The notes: generated by a model not told the origin, from the sequence alone. A stretch of 64,000 nt of DNA from Psychrobacter faecalis (GCF_016107575.1 NZ_JABAST010000013.1:1-64000), one strand, 5' to 3'. Counted from the stretch's first letter, positions 1-11,850 are shown. Program-made: numbers and translations.

Positions 1-623
1 AGAACAGTAAAGTTAAGAATCATCATGGCAAGTTGGTACAGATTAAAGAGTTATTGCGCCATGTTAGCCATCAAGAAACATATCGACATGGACGAATACT
101 GACTGTCGATGGTTGTTTGGTTCGAGTATTTGCCAAGCGTGATAAAGACTACGGTTTAGTGATTGTCGCAACCAATCAACTAGAAACAGTGGATGCGATG
201 ACAAGCTATGCTAAGCGTTGGGAGATTGAGACTTTATTTGCTTGTCTAAAGGGCCGTGGCTTTAATCTTGAAGATACCCACTTAACCCATCTTGATCGGG
301 TCAGCAAATTAGTCGCAGTGAACGCCTTAGCATTTTGTTGGGCTTATCATGTCGGTATTTATAAAGACAAAGATAAGCCGTTAAAACGCAAGTTGAAGTC
401 AAACGCTCGACCTCAAGCCAGTTTGTTTGCGCTTGGACTGGATGTGTTGATTGAGGGCCTTCGCTTGGTGTTCTTTAACAATGATAAGACTGTACTTCGA
501 CAGTTAGTTAGCTTTTTAACCCCTAAACCTATGAAAATCGGGGGGGGGATGATTTTTTTGTCGTGTGCAGAGAAATCTTTTAAAGTATTAATAACCTATC
601 AATCTTTAACACTCATCCCTTAG
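1..623 (+). CDS. IS4-family transposase, C-terminal part (cut by window start)
   Basis: The reading frame is open from the first bases of the window, so this is the 3' part of a longer gene. It encodes the catalytic C-terminal end of a DDE transposase. The IS4 signature Y-x2-R-x3-E-x6-K is present exactly (YAKRWEIETLFACLK, about residues 59-73 of the visible part). It is followed by the hydrophobic tail typical of the family. Near the end there is a run of nine G followed shortly by seven T (540-558), a slippery tract, but the frame stays open across it and the protein ends normally. The element's terminal inverted repeat cannot be defined because its left end lies outside the window. The next gene on the right is the algZ-like sensor. 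Confidence 0.85.
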   Translation, partial: NSKVKNHHGKLVQIKELLRHVSHQETYRHGRILTVDGCLVRVFAKRDKDYGLVIVATNQLETVDAMTSYAKRWEIETLFACLKGRGFNLEDTHLTHLDRVSKLVAVNALAFCWAYHVGIYKDKDKPLKRKLKSNARPQASLFALGLDVLIEGLRLVFFNNDKTVLRQLVSFLTPKPMKIGGGMIFLSCAEKSFKVLITYQSLTLIP

Positions 624-814
624 TAAGAATGCAACTCCCTACTTAAGTTATAAACCAACTGCCGCACTTGTGCAAGCCACGAATCTAACTTTGCCGTTTA
701 AATGCTTTAGCCGTGCATAACAGCTTTGACGGTGCAATAAATATGCCACGATAAATGCTTGGCGATAATTGGCTCATGCATAGCAACTAGAGCAACTGTT
801 TTAAAGAACAAGAA
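624..814. other. Gap between the IS4 gene and algZ
   Basis: These 191 bases hold the unseen right end of the IS4 element and the region downstream of the minus-strand algZ-like gene. No gene and no clear terminator were seen. In Pseudomonas and relatives algR normally follows algZ; here no algR coding sequence is present between algZ and the transposase. Confidence 0.4.
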
Positions 815-1861
815 TTATAAACTGACATCTTGCAGCGGATAGCTAATATTAGTAAGAATTTTTTTATTCATGATGCTGCTTTGGATGTCGGCACTTTGAC
901 CAAAATAGGCGCGCAGACGTTGCGCCTGAATCATAAAATCCATATGTTGGCGTAAGTCATGGTTAATCAACAAGGTTTTTTTCGGCAGCTGCACGCTAAT
1001 GGTAATGTTGACCCGATGCTGCAACCAAGTGACTTTTATATCAATATAAATGGTTTCGGTGGTCATCCTAATGACGTTCACTAGCATTTTTTCAATCACG
1101 CTTTGTAAGGTTAAAGCGGTAATCACCATGTCATACATGACGTCTTCTTTTGGCAATTGCCAGTTTACTACCAATTTATCTGCTAAGCGGATGGATTCAA
1201 TGGCCAAATAATGCTCACACAGGGCAATCTCTTCTTCAAAGCTGATCTCACGCGCGCCATTAAAACTGGCACGAAAGAGCGCTGAGACGTGCTGCAATAA
1301 AACAGCGGCGCGCTGCGGCTCAGACTCAATCAGCGACATCAAAGTATTGATAGTATTAAAAAAGAAATGCGGCGCTAGGCGAGCTTTTAACACATCATTT
1401 TGGGCTCTCAATTTTTGCTCAAATGAGTGCTTTAGTGCATTTAGCTCACGATAACGGCGTAAAAAAAACAGCAAGGCGGCAATGGTAAATCCGGCGGCAA
1501 TCACCGTATTAAATACAATGATTGAGATAAAGTCCGCCAAGTTATAGTTAAACCAGCCAGCGTTTATCATAATTAGCAAGGCCAACGCGACGGTCACCGC
1601 CGTGGCAGTGGTCAAAATGAGTAAAACATACATACTGACGGTCGTTACGCGTAAGCCTTTAAAAACTGGACGTAGATAATCGATGAGATAAAAAGAAGGA
1701 ATCAAGGCCAAGCTGGTTTGGATAAATCTTGCCATAAACTTGATGATAAACTGCGTTTCATTGACCACGCTATGCCGATCGACAATCGCCACAAACAGCG
1801 ACCAAAAAAAGATTGCCAGCAGCCATTGCCAAGGCTTCATCATCTCCATGAGCTTGGGCAT
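815..1861 (-). CDS. algZ: AlgZ/FimS-like LytS-type sensor histidine kinase
   Basis: Membrane sensor of the LytS/AlgZ class. Four hydrophobic segments occupy the N-terminal half, followed by the His_kinase box LAPHFFFNTINTL, in which the His is the predicted phospho-acceptor. The C-terminal region where the ATPase domain should be is poorly conserved: I see no clear N box or glycine-rich G boxes. A divergent ATPase region is also reported for Pseudomonas FimS/AlgZ. The frame extends back to a TTG at 1966, which would overlap argH. I prefer the ATG at 1861, giving 348 residues and an 86-base divergent promoter region. In Pseudomonas, AlgZ works with the response regulator AlgR in control of type IV pili and exopolysaccharide; that role is inferred here from family and from the argH neighbour. 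Confidence 0.75.
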   Translation of the reverse strand: MPKLMEMMKPWQWLLAIFFWSLFVAIVDRHSVVNETQFIIKFMARFIQTSLALIPSFYLIDYLRPVFKGLRVTTVSMYVLLILTTATAVTVALALLIMINAGWFNYNLADFISIIVFNTVIAAGFTIAALLFFLRRYRELNALKHSFEQKLRAQNDVLKARLAPHFFFNTINTLMSLIESEPQRAAVLLQHVSALFRASFNGAREISFEEEIALCEHYLAIESIRLADKLVVNWQLPKEDVMYDMVITALTLQSVIEKMLVNVIRMTTETIYIDIKVTWLQHRVNITISVQLPKKTLLINHDLRQHMDFMIQAQRLRAYFGQSADIQSSIMNKKILTNISYPLQDVSL

Positions 1862-1947
1862 AAAAAACTCTAAGCGCTCCGCTAGTAAGGCAACCTCATC
1901 ATTTGCTATACTTGAGTTCTTATTCTCTTGACTTGTCTTGAACTGAT

Positions 1948-3453
1948 ATGAACGCCAACTCTTCAAATAGTATTAATCCTAATTCAAATAAAAATTCATC
2001 TACTCCTGATTCTAGCATAGATGCTTCTATAACCAACACTCCTGCGCTGCAAAGCGCTACAGGTGGTCAAGGTCAGCAGATGTGGGGCGGGCGCTTTAGT
2101 GAAGCGACTGATAGCTTCGTTGCCGCCTTTACTGCATCCGTCGGCTTTGACCAACGCTTTGCGCGTCACGATATCCAAGGCTCAATCGCCCATGCAACCA
2201 TGCTGAAAGAATGCGGCATTTTAAGTGCTGATGAGGTTGCGACCATTATCGATGGCTTACAGCAGGTGCTGCGCGAGATTGAAGCTGGGGAGTTTAACTG
2301 GTCGATTGCGCTCGAAGACGTGCACATGAACGTCGAATCGCGCTTGACGGATATCGTCGGTGCGGTTGGCAAAAAACTACATACTGGCCGTAGCCGTAAC
2401 GATCAGGTTGCGACCGATATTCGTCTATGGTTGCGTGAAGAAACCGACAATATCATCGCGCTACTGGTACGTTTGCAAAGCGGTTTACTAGATTTAGCCG
2501 AACAGCATACCGACACCATTATGCCGGGCTTTACCCATTTGCAAACCGCGCAGCCAGTGAGCTTTGGTCATCACGTGATGGCATGGTTTGAGATGCTCTA
2601 CCGCGATACCGAGCGTCTGGTCGATGCCCGTCGCCGTATCAATCAGATGCCGCTTGGTAGCGCTGCCCTTGCTGGCACGACCTTTCCAATCGATCGTACC
2701 ATCACGGCCAAATTGCTAGGTTTTGAAGGTATTTGCCAAAACTCGCTCGATGCCGTCTCAGACCGTGATTTTGCCATTGAGTTTACCTCGGCAGCTTCTA
2801 TTTTGATGATGCATATGTCGCGTATGAGCGAAGAGGTTATCCTATGGATGTCAGCGCAATTTAACTTTGTGCAAATACCAGATCGCTTCTGTACTGGCTC
2901 ATCTATTATGCCGCAAAAGAAAAACCCTGACGTACCAGAGTTGGTACGCGGTAAAGCGGCGCGGGTTTTTGGCCAATTGATGACATTATTAAGCCTGATG
3001 AAAAGCCAGCCACTTGCCTATAATAAAGACAACCAAGAAGACAAAGAGCCGCTATTTGATTGCGTCGATACTTTGACGGGTTCGCTACTCGCTTTTGCTG
3101 ATATGCTACCGAATATTACTCCGAATAAGGAAAACATGCGCGCTGCTACCATGAAAGGCTATGCAACGGCGACTGACCTAGCCGATTATTTGGTACGCCA
3201 AGGGGTGGCATTCCGTGATGCCCATGAAGTGGTCGGCAATGCCGTTGCTTTGGGCATTCGTGAGGGCGTTGATTTAAATGACTTATCACTGGCACAGCTT
3301 CAGCAATTTAGCGACGCCATTGGTGATGATGTCTTTGACTTCTTAACGTTAGAAGGCTCATTGGCTGCTCGTGACCACTTAGGTGGCACCGCGCCAAATC
3401 AAGTCAAACAGGCGGTGGTTAATGGACGTGCGCGCCTAAAATCGTTTGCTTAA
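1948..3453 (+). CDS. argH: Argininosuccinate lyase
   Basis: Cleaves argininosuccinate to arginine and fumarate, the last step of arginine synthesis, in the cytoplasm. The fumarase/aspartase superfamily signature [12 protein letters not shown] lies around residue 318, and the family opening MWGGRFS is at residue 45. The first 44 residues are a Ser/Asn/Thr-rich extension not usual for ArgH (family about 460 residues, here 501). No good ribosome site precedes 1948, so initiation further in, near the MWGGRFS methionine, is possible. It is divergent from algZ, as in Pseudomonas. A strong hairpin terminator follows at 3515. Confidence 0.95.
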   Translation: MNANSSNSINPNSNKNSSTPDSSIDASITNTPALQSATGGQGQQMWGGRFSEATDSFVAAFTASVGFDQRFARHDIQGSIAHATMLKECGILSADEVATIIDGLQQVLREIEAGEFNWSIALEDVHMNVESRLTDIVGAVGKKLHTGRSRNDQVATDIRLWLREETDNIIALLVRLQSGLLDLAEQHTDTIMPGFTHLQTAQPVSFGHHVMAWFEMLYRDTERLVDARRRINQMPLGSAALAGTTFPIDRTITAKLLGFEGICQNSLDAVSDRDFAIEFTSAASILMMHMSRMSEEVILWMSAQFNFVQIPDRFCTGSSIMPQKKNPDVPELVRGKAARVFGQLMTLLSLMKSQPLAYNKDNQEDKEPLFDCVDTLTGSLLAFADMLPNITPNKENMRAATMKGYATATDLADYLVRQGVAFRDAHEVVGNAVALGIREGVDLNDLSLAQLQQFSDAIGDDVFDFLTLEGSLAARDHLGGTAPNQVKQAVVNGRARLKSFA

Positions 3454-3514
3454 AAGCCTTTTTTAAAGCTGAAGCTAGCAATAAAACTGTGCTTTAAAAC
3501 TAGCGCTTTTCTCT

Positions 3515-3543
3515 AACACCCGCCATTGTGCGGGTGTTTTTTT
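3515..3543 (+). terminator. Rho-independent terminator of argH
   Basis: AACACCCGC and GCGGGTGTT form a stem around a short loop, followed by a T run. It lies about 60 bases after the argH stop. Confidence 0.85.
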
Positions 3544-3570
3544 GTCATGCCTGATTTTGCCAGCACTGGA

Positions 3571-3678
3571 TATAGTCAAGGAATTTTAAAATCGCTACAA
3601 GGCGATCTACCGCAGATAGTACACTGAGTACATCTAGGGCGAGCAACACCGTAGCGGTTTAAAAGTACGCCGACTATA
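3571..3678. repeat. Intergenic inverted-repeat (MITE-like) element
   Basis: A 108-base element with ends TATAGTC and GACTATA. The symmetry continues inward: AAAATCGCTAC near the left end faces GTAGCGGTTTAAAA near the right end. It contains no ORF. I recognise this type of sequence from intergenic regions of Psychrobacter. Its left end TATAGTCAAGGAA differs by one base from the right end of the IS630 element at 62.9-63.8 kb (TATAGTCAAAGAA), so a non-autonomous relative of such an element is plausible. Confidence 0.65.
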
Positions 3679-3796
3679 GATTTGATGTTACCTTCTCTAC
3701 ACCTGATACGCTTTGCTAAATCGTGCAAGCGCGTTATGATAGATTACCAATATTCGACACGATAATTTAATACCACTAATTAATGAGGATTGCCTG

Positions 3797-4087
3797 ATGA
3801 CTGAGACTTTTAATCCACAAGCCAATACCGTATTTTGCCGCAAATATAAGCAGGAATTGCCAAAAATGCCGCATCCGCCATTTCCTAATAAAAAAGGTCA
3901 AGAGCTACAAGAAACCGTTTCTGACAAAGCTTGGAAAGAATGGCTTGAGCAGCAAACCATGCTGATTAACGAAAACCATCTCAGCATGATGGACCCTGAA
4001 GCCAAAAAGTTCTTAACTGAGCAACGCGAGAAGTTTTTGGACAATGAAGTCTACGAGCGCGCGCAAGGTTGGACACCAGAAAAATAA
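3797..4087 (+). CDS. yggX: Probable Fe(2+)-trafficking protein YggX
   Basis: Small cytoplasmic protein of the YggX family, implicated in iron handling and protection of Fe-S clusters from oxidation. The 96 residues match the family closely: the start contains the conserved [11 protein letters not shown] with its single cysteine, followed by [11 protein letters not shown] and W-rich [11 protein letters not shown], ending in the typical AQGWTPE. The ribosome site is TGAGGA just before the ATG. It stands alone between the argH terminator and the thiC riboswitch. Confidence 0.93.
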   Translation: MTETFNPQANTVFCRKYKQELPKMPHPPFPNKKGQELQETVSDKAWKEWLEQQTMLINENHLSMMDPEAKKFLTEQREKFLDNEVYERAQGWTPEK

Positions 4088-4261
4088 TACGCACGGTGAT
4101 TTTATTAATTAAAAAGAATGTCATTAATTGAAAAGCTGTCATTGATTAAAAGACAGTGATTACATTAATAACAGCAAGATTGCCTCTCTACTAACAAACG
4201 GCAAATGACTAGGCATCATCCCTATAGTTTGTTAGTATGAGACTGATTTACAACACTGACA

Positions 4262-4372
4262 GACTCGGGGTGCGGTGTATGACAAGCTTAGTTTAAGCTA
4301 TTTCATACATTCGCTGAGAGATCACCCGCCGAACCTGATGCGGTTAGTACCGACGCAGGGAAGTCTTAAGAC
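4262..4372 (+). promoter_or_regulatory. TPP riboswitch (THI element) upstream of thiC
   Basis: The THI-box landmarks appear in order: CGGGGTGC, GCTGAGAGATCACCC, CCGAACCTGATGCGGTTAG and a closing GCAGGGAAGT. The aptamer binds thiamine pyrophosphate and shuts down the downstream gene. It lies about 270 bases upstream of the thiC start, so control through the long leader is expected. A small ORF that overlaps it is not a gene. Confidence 0.95.
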
Positions 4373-4391
4373 TATGTTTTATATACAAAGG

Positions 4392-4482
4392 GCGCGCAGA
4401 AATGCCTTTTTATTATTGCTCATACTTCATGTGCTAGCGTTTTTACGCGGCCATGAGGAAAGCAATAAAAAGCGGCGCCTAC
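4392..4482 (+). promoter_or_regulatory. Long imperfect hairpin in the thiC leader, possible expression platform
   Basis: Between the aptamer and thiC, a left arm (about 4392-4432, containing GCCTTTTTATTATTGCTCAT) pairs imperfectly with a right arm (about 4452-4482, containing CATGAGGAAAGCAATAAAAA). There is no T run right after the arm, so this is not a simple intrinsic terminator. Switching with the aptamer is an inference. Confidence 0.45.
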
Positions 4483-4559
4483 CAATCATTTAACAACGGC
4501 ATTAGATTCATTTTCAATGAAAGTTGAATTTAATAATAGTGCAGACGTTTAATGATTGA

Positions 4560-6620
<2,061 letters not shown>

Positions 6621-6645
6621 GCGATTAACGTTAATCCTTAATTCA

Positions 6646-6680
6646 TAAAAAAGCGCTACTCATAAGTAGCGCTTTTTATT
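6646..6680. terminator. Bidirectional terminator between thiC and fda
   Basis: AAAAAAGCGCTACT pairs with AGTAGCGCTTTTT around CATA. T runs on both strands serve both convergent genes. Confidence 0.85.
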
Positions 6681-6706
6681 GCAAACAGTTTTATCTTTAT
6701 AGTAGA

Positions 6707-7597
6707 TTAAACCTTTGACGCTTCGTAAATCTCTTTAATAGAAGTATTAATCGTATCAGCAAACTCTGCGTCGCTTTGTTGCTTATTTAAGCCTTCGGTA
6801 AAAGCGCGCGAGAAGCTCGCAATCATACCGGGGTTTTGTTTAAGCTTTTCACAGGCGTCATGACGACTGTAACCGCCTGATAGCGCAACCACTTTGAGCA
6901 CTTTTGGGTGATCAATCAGCTCTTGATAAAATCCGTCTTCTTCAGGCAAAGTCAGTTTTAGCATCACTTGATGATCATCGTCTAAAAACTCAAGATTGTG
7001 CAAAATACTAGTTTTAAGGATGATTTCGCAGTCATGCTTTTTGCTACTGTTGATATCCACTTCTGGCTCAACGATCGGCATAAAACCTTTAGAAAGAATT
7101 TGCTTTGCGACATCAAACTGCTGCTGGACGACAAGCTCGATACCATCGACACTTGGTTCATAAATGACTGAGCGCATCTTGGTGCCAAATACCGGATAAT
7201 TTTTTGCTTTATCCAGCAACAAGTCTAGATTTGGCATCGGACGCATCACCTGTACGCCGTTCATGTGTTCAGCCAAACCCTTATCTACCTTTAAAAAAGG
7301 TACGATATTTTTATCTTCCCATAGGTAATTGGCGGTCGGTTTGCCATTAACCTCGCGCTCCATGGTATCTTCAAATAAAATCGCCCCGAGTACACGCTCA
7401 TTATCAAAGGCATCACAAGTCATAATACGGGTGCGCATTTCATGCACCAAATCAAACATCGCTTCATCATTGTCATAAGCATCGCCGCTGACGCCATAGT
7501 TCTCTAATGCTTTTGGCGTGCTGCCACCACTTTGGTCAAGCGCGGCGATAAATCCTGAGCCATTTTTTATATGCTGTAGTTGTTTTTCGTATTCCAT
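6707..7597 (-). CDS. fda: Class I fructose-bisphosphate aldolase
   Basis: Schiff-base aldolase that splits fructose 1,6-bisphosphate into glyceraldehyde 3-phosphate and dihydroxyacetone phosphate. At 296 residues it has the length of the short bacterial class I enzymes. It shows the opening GFIAALDQSGGSTPKAL, the acid motif PIVEPEVD (Glu177 and Glu179), and the Schiff-base lysine in VMLKLTLPE (Lys214), by analogy with the animal enzyme. It stands alone, convergent with thiC. Confidence 0.93.
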   Translation of the reverse strand: MEYEKQLQHIKNGSGFIAALDQSGGSTPKALENYGVSGDAYDNDEAMFDLVHEMRTRIMTCDAFDNERVLGAILFEDTMEREVNGKPTANYLWEDKNIVPFLKVDKGLAEHMNGVQVMRPMPNLDLLLDKAKNYPVFGTKMRSVIYEPSVDGIELVVQQQFDVAKQILSKGFMPIVEPEVDINSSKKHDCEIILKTSILHNLEFLDDDHQVMLKLTLPEEDGFYQELIDHPKVLKVVALSGGYSRHDACEKLKQNPGMIASFSRAFTEGLNKQQSDAEFADTINTSIKEIYEASKV

Positions 7598-7757
7598 TGA
7601 ATGGGTATCCTATCCTAATTAATAAGGGTCAAACGTTATTATAATAAGTCAATCAGCCCTCAATAGTATGAGCCTGACTGTCAGTTACCTTATCATAGGA
7701 CATGCCACCTGCCTATTGTTGATAAGTTAAAATTTTACCTATTTCATAGTGGCATTA

Positions 7758-8606
7758 TTAAAGCAAAAACAATACCGCTACACAGCCAATCGCCAATAAT
7801 AAACCGACGATATTGATACGATTGAGGCGCTCTTTAAATACCCCAACCCCTATCAAGGTTGCCACCGCAATCACGCCGACGTTCATGCCTGTAAAGACGA
7901 TACTTGGCGACTCAGACAATACTTGATGGGCGCGTACATAAGCATAGATATTGCCCATATTGAGCGCGCCAAGTAATAATCCTGCGCTAAGGGCATTGCC
8001 CTGCCAACGCACGCGCGTGCTAAGCAGGTAAACGAGTAGCAGCAAACCTGCCAGCCCAAAGGTCACAAATAAAGTTAAAGGAAACGCCGCGCCTTGCTTG
8101 GCAACTTGTTTGAACAAAATATCAATCACGCCGTAACCGAGCCAAACGCCAAATAACCAAAGTGGCGTCTGCTTTGCTTGGCTATTTATAAGCCCGTGCT
8201 GCGGACGATAAACCAAAGCAGCGAGTGCTAAAAATCCTAACAACAGACCATATATGCGCGTACCCGTTAATACTTCGCCAAATAATAAAAAAGCAGCAAC
8301 GATAGGAATGATCAGTGATAAACGCTGGGCGGCATCGGTTGCTACCACCCCGACCGATTCAATCGCCCGCCCAAGAATAACAAACACTGCTGGCAACAAG
8401 ATACCAAGCGCAATAATGATACCCCAAGCATTTCCAAGTGCGCCGATACTACTAACATCTGGTTTTAATAACAGCCAAGTTAATAAAAATGCCACGGGAT
8501 ATCCCGCCACGATGGTTTGGCGAATATCGATATTTTTTTGGCGTAATATTTTTAAAAGTACGGAAACAGCGACGCTACAGAGCACCGCTATCGTTAAATA
8601 CATCAT
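7758..8606 (-). CDS. DMT-superfamily (EamA-like) transporter
   Basis: Inner-membrane protein made almost entirely of hydrophobic segments (about 9-10 predicted), with the two-repeat pattern of drug/metabolite transporters. The last segments (FTGMNVGVIAVATLIGVGVFKERLN, shown here only for position) resemble EamA family ends. The frame reaches an ATG at 8672, but the ATG at 8606 has AAGGAT seven bases upstream, so I take 283 residues. The substrate cannot be told from sequence. Confidence 0.8.
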   Translation of the reverse strand: MMYLTIAVLCSVAVSVLLKILRQKNIDIRQTIVAGYPVAFLLTWLLLKPDVSSIGALGNAWGIIIALGILLPAVFVILGRAIESVGVVATDAAQRLSLIIPIVAAFLLFGEVLTGTRIYGLLLGFLALAALVYRPQHGLINSQAKQTPLWLFGVWLGYGVIDILFKQVAKQGAAFPLTLFVTFGLAGLLLLVYLLSTRVRWQGNALSAGLLLGALNMGNIYAYVRAHQVLSESPSIVFTGMNVGVIAVATLIGVGVFKERLNRINIVGLLLAIGCVAVLFLL

Positions 8607-8933
8607 CAACTTTATCCTTGTTAAGTCGCAACTTTGCGCGTTTATTATTCGTAGGAGTAAAAGAATACTCATTCATTAGCCGATTTTTCGATTATTAAAA
8701 CGTATAAATAAAAGGAAGCAACAAACTAGAAGAAATGATGGAATGTAACAAAATATTTCATCCACAGCAATCTAATTATTGTGTGCTCTACCTGTCAGCT
8801 TACAATTAGCATGCAGGCATGAGGACGAATTTTGTTAAAATAACCAGCAATCCTAATAACAAAAGTAACGATTCACGATAGCGTTTGACGGCGTTTATCT
8901 TGGCGTACTGCTATGAATGCTCTTTGACTGCCT
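8607..8933. other. Divergent intergenic region, transporter / ABC exporter
   Basis: About 330 AT-rich bases between two divergent genes, which should hold both promoters. I see no hairpin, repeat or small gene with a convincing ribosome site. Confidence 0.4.
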
Positions 8934-10883
8934 ATGAACGCTTTATTTCGCTTTTTTGAAACTCGTCTGCCCGCCTTTCCTGAGACGCCTATGCCGCTGC
9001 CCTCGCCGCGCGATGGTATGCTCAAATTTATGTGGGCATGTACCAAAGGGCTACGCGGGTGGTTATTGCTATTTATGATTTTGTCTGCTGGTATCGGTAT
9101 CTACGAAGCGATGCTATTTGCGTGGATTGGCAATATCGTCGATTGGCTTGGCGTTTATACGCCGCAAAATCTGTGGGCAGAAAAAGGCGATATGCTGCTT
9201 TTGATACTGGCCGTGATGATTTTAAGTCCGCTTTGGATTGCCCTATCGTCATTTATCCATTTTCAAACCTTGCAAGGCGTCTTCCCGATGCAGATGCGCT
9301 GGCGTTTTCATCAGCGTATGCTTGGGCAATCGATGCAGTTTTATCAAGACGAGTTCTCTGGTCGCGTTTCTGCTAAGGTAATGCAAACGGCATTGGCCGT
9401 ACGCGATACCGTGATGACGGTCACAGACATGTTTATGTACGTCGCCGTTTATTTTATTACTTCTGGCATTATTTTATTTAATTTAGACAGCTTATTATTG
9501 ATTCCATTTATTGTGTGGTTTGTCTTGGTGTGGCTGGCGATGTGGTATTTTATTCCCAAACTTAAACAAACGGCGATTGTACAAGCCGATGCCCGCGCGT
9601 TAATGACGGGCCGCATCACTGATGCGTATGCCAATATCATGACGGTTAAACTGTTTAGCCACTCGCGCCGCGAGCTCGATTATGCCAAAAACGCGATGGG
9701 ACAGTTTTTAGGTACGGTCCATGCGCAAATGCGCTGGGTCAGCTACCTTGAGGTATCAACCCACTTAATCAGTGTGATTTTGGTCAGTAGTACGGCCGGT
9801 ATCGGAATTTATTTATGGCAACAAAGCGCTGTCGGTGTTGGCGCAATTGCCGCTGCCACGGCGATGGCGCTGCGATTAAATGGCCTGACGCGCTGGATTA
9901 TGTGGCAAACTGCTAGCCTGTTTGAGAGTATCGGGACAGTACAAGACGGGATGCGCACCTTATCTGCGCCGCAAACCATCGTTGATAAGCCAAATGCCGC
10001 TATCCTTAAAGTCAGCGATGGTCGTATCGTTTTCGACCATGTTGATTTTAGTTATGAAGGCGAAGACGATGCCACAGGTTTAAACAAGCATAAATCAGAC
10101 AAGCCTCTAGATAACACGCATGAAGATGCTGTTATTCCTGCTGCGGATTCTGCAGCGGGAACTTCATACGCCAAGCTATTAGATAACTTTTACTTAGATA
10201 TCAAACCGGGTGAGAAAATCGGTCTGGTTGGGCGTTCAGGCGCTGGTAAATCAACTTTGGTTAATCTACTCCTGCGCTTCTTTGATGTTGATAAAGGCAA
10301 AATCTATATCGACGGGCAAGCGATTGACGAAGTTACCCAAGAATCGCTGCGTCAGCAAATCGGTATGGTCACCCAAGATACCTCGTTATTGCACCGTACT
10401 GTGCGCGAAAATATCGCTTACGGTCGTCCTGACGCAACCGATGAGGAAATCATTACAGCTGCTAAGCAAGCTCAGGCGTGGGACTTTATTAAAGATTTAT
10501 ACGATGACAAAGGCAATACCGGTCTTGATACACAAGTCGGCGAGCGCGGCGTTAAGCTCTCTGGCGGTCAACGTCAGCGCATCGCTATCTCACGCGTGAT
10601 GCTAAAAAATGCGCCGATTTTGTTACTGGACGAGGCGACCAGTGCACTTGATTCTGAGATTGAATTTGCCATTACCGAAAGCCTAAACGATATCATGACC
10701 GGCAAAACTGTGATTGCAATTGCCCATCGATTATCGACCATTGCCGCGCTAGATAGATTGGTGGTCATGGATAAAGGCCGTATCATCGAGCAAGGCAGTC
10801 ATGATGAGCTACTGGCGTTAAATGGCGTTTATGCGCGCTTATGGCAGCGTCAAAGTGGCGGCTTCTTAGGCGAAGACAGCTAA
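8934..10883 (+). CDS. ABC exporter, fused permease and ATPase
   Basis: Half-size exporter of the MsbA/multidrug type, expected to work as a homodimer in the inner membrane. Six hydrophobic segments fill about residues 35-330. The ATPase domain follows with Walker A GRSGAGKST (about 432-440), Q-loop VTQDTSLLHRTV, signature LSGGQRQRI (about 542) and Walker B ILLLDEATSALD, then the His switch in IAIAHRLS. A polar stretch of about 35 residues (about 378-415) is inserted near the start of the ATPase domain. The substrate is unknown. Confidence 0.9.
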   Translation: MNALFRFFETRLPAFPETPMPLPSPRDGMLKFMWACTKGLRGWLLLFMILSAGIGIYEAMLFAWIGNIVDWLGVYTPQNLWAEKGDMLLLILAVMILSPLWIALSSFIHFQTLQGVFPMQMRWRFHQRMLGQSMQFYQDEFSGRVSAKVMQTALAVRDTVMTVTDMFMYVAVYFITSGIILFNLDSLLLIPFIVWFVLVWLAMWYFIPKLKQTAIVQADARALMTGRITDAYANIMTVKLFSHSRRELDYAKNAMGQFLGTVHAQMRWVSYLEVSTHLISVILVSSTAGIGIYLWQQSAVGVGAIAAATAMALRLNGLTRWIMWQTASLFESIGTVQDGMRTLSAPQTIVDKPNAAILKVSDGRIVFDHVDFSYEGEDDATGLNKHKSDKPLDNTHEDAVIPAADSAAGTSYAKLLDNFYLDIKPGEKIGLVGRSGAGKSTLVNLLLRFFDVDKGKIYIDGQAIDEVTQESLRQQIGMVTQDTSLLHRTVRENIAYGRPDATDEEIITAAKQAQAWDFIKDLYDDKGNTGLDTQVGERGVKLSGGQRQRIAISRVMLKNAPILLLDEATSALDSEIEFAITESLNDIMTGKTVIAIAHRLSTIAALDRLVVMDKGRIIEQGSHDELLALNGVYARLWQRQSGGFLGEDS

Positions 10884-10947
10884 TTGCAAGTTAACAATAA
10901 AATGTAAGATAACGGTTAAAAAACCACCACAAGGAAGTGAAGTTTTT

Positions 10948-11850
10948 ATGGAAACTTTTACCAAACGTATTAATATCAGTGGCAAGCAAGCGCGCTATTA
11001 TGATTTAGAGCAGTTGAACCAAACTGCAAATCAAGCAGACAAACCGAACCACCATAAACGCCCGCCTGCTCATTTTTATGGTGGTAACAGCTTTACTGTT
11101 GGTACTTATGCACCATTATTAAATAAGCTCGCAACGGATTTTGATTTATCGGCGCTGGCGCTACGTGGTTATTGGTATGACAAGCCGCAAGCGCCGCGTC
11201 TGACCCGTGAGCAAGATGCCGATATACTGATTGAGTTTTTAGAGAAAACCCAAAACGCGCCTATCGTTGGTATTGGGCATTCGCAAGGCGCAACAGCGAC
11301 CGCTATAGCAGCAGCAAAACGCCCCGATTTATTCTCGCAGTTATATCTTATCGAGCCTGTCACCTTTACTAAAAAACAAGCAACGCTTTATAACTTACTA
11401 CCGCGCAAGATATTGCTAAGCCGTGAACCTTTTAAAAGCACCCTAACCAAGCAATCGACGTGGGCAAGTATCGATGACTATTATGAGCATTTGCGCGCGC
11501 AACGGGCTTATAAACGTATCAGTGATGAGCACTTAAAAGTATTTGCTGAACAAAGTTTGACGGCCAATAACAATGGCAGCTATAGCTTGATGTTTGCCCC
11601 CGAGCAAGAGCTTGCCAACTATTTTGGTGCGCCCCATATCGATGCGGCATTAAAAAAACTCAGCTGTCCTTATACCTTAATCACCGGCAAACCGACTTTG
11701 TTTATCAATGATAAAGTACGTAAACAATGGCAAGGATTTGTTCCCGCCGATAGCATTATCTCTTTGCCCGATTACGGTCATCTTTTGCCAATGGAAGCAC
11801 CTGAACTGTGTGCGCAAATTATTAATGAGCATTATGAAAGCAATAAATAA
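10948..11850 (+). CDS. Alpha/beta hydrolase
   Basis: Alpha/beta hydrolase fold protein of 300 residues. The nucleophile elbow is GIGHSQG with Ser112; the oxyanion region is HFYGGNSF near residue 48; the catalytic His is in DYGHLLPMEAPE near the C-terminus. No signal peptide, so cytoplasmic. The ribosome site AAGGAAGTGAAG precedes the ATG. It lies 64 bases after the ABC exporter and 40 bases before the AlkB-like gene, so the three may be cotranscribed. The substrate is unknown. Confidence 0.87.
   Translation: METFTKRINISGKQARYYDLEQLNQTANQADKPNHHKRPPAHFYGGNSFTVGTYAPLLNKLATDFDLSALALRGYWYDKPQAPRLTREQDADILIEFLEKTQNAPIVGIGHSQGATATAIAAAKRPDLFSQLYLIEPVTFTKKQATLYNLLPRKILLSREPFKSTLTKQSTWASIDDYYEHLRAQRAYKRISDEHLKVFAEQSLTANNNGSYSLMFAPEQELANYFGAPHIDAALKKLSCPYTLITGKPTLFINDKVRKQWQGFVPADSIISLPDYGHLLPMEAPELCAQIINEHYESNK

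Noticed and set aside
540-558. G9/T7 tract in the IS4 transposase as a frameshift
   Set aside because: The frame remains open to a normal end, so no shift is needed.
4275-4493. 72-codon ORF over the thiC leader
   Set aside because: It lies inside the TPP riboswitch and the hairpin that follows. The peptide has no resemblance to a family and no ribosome site.
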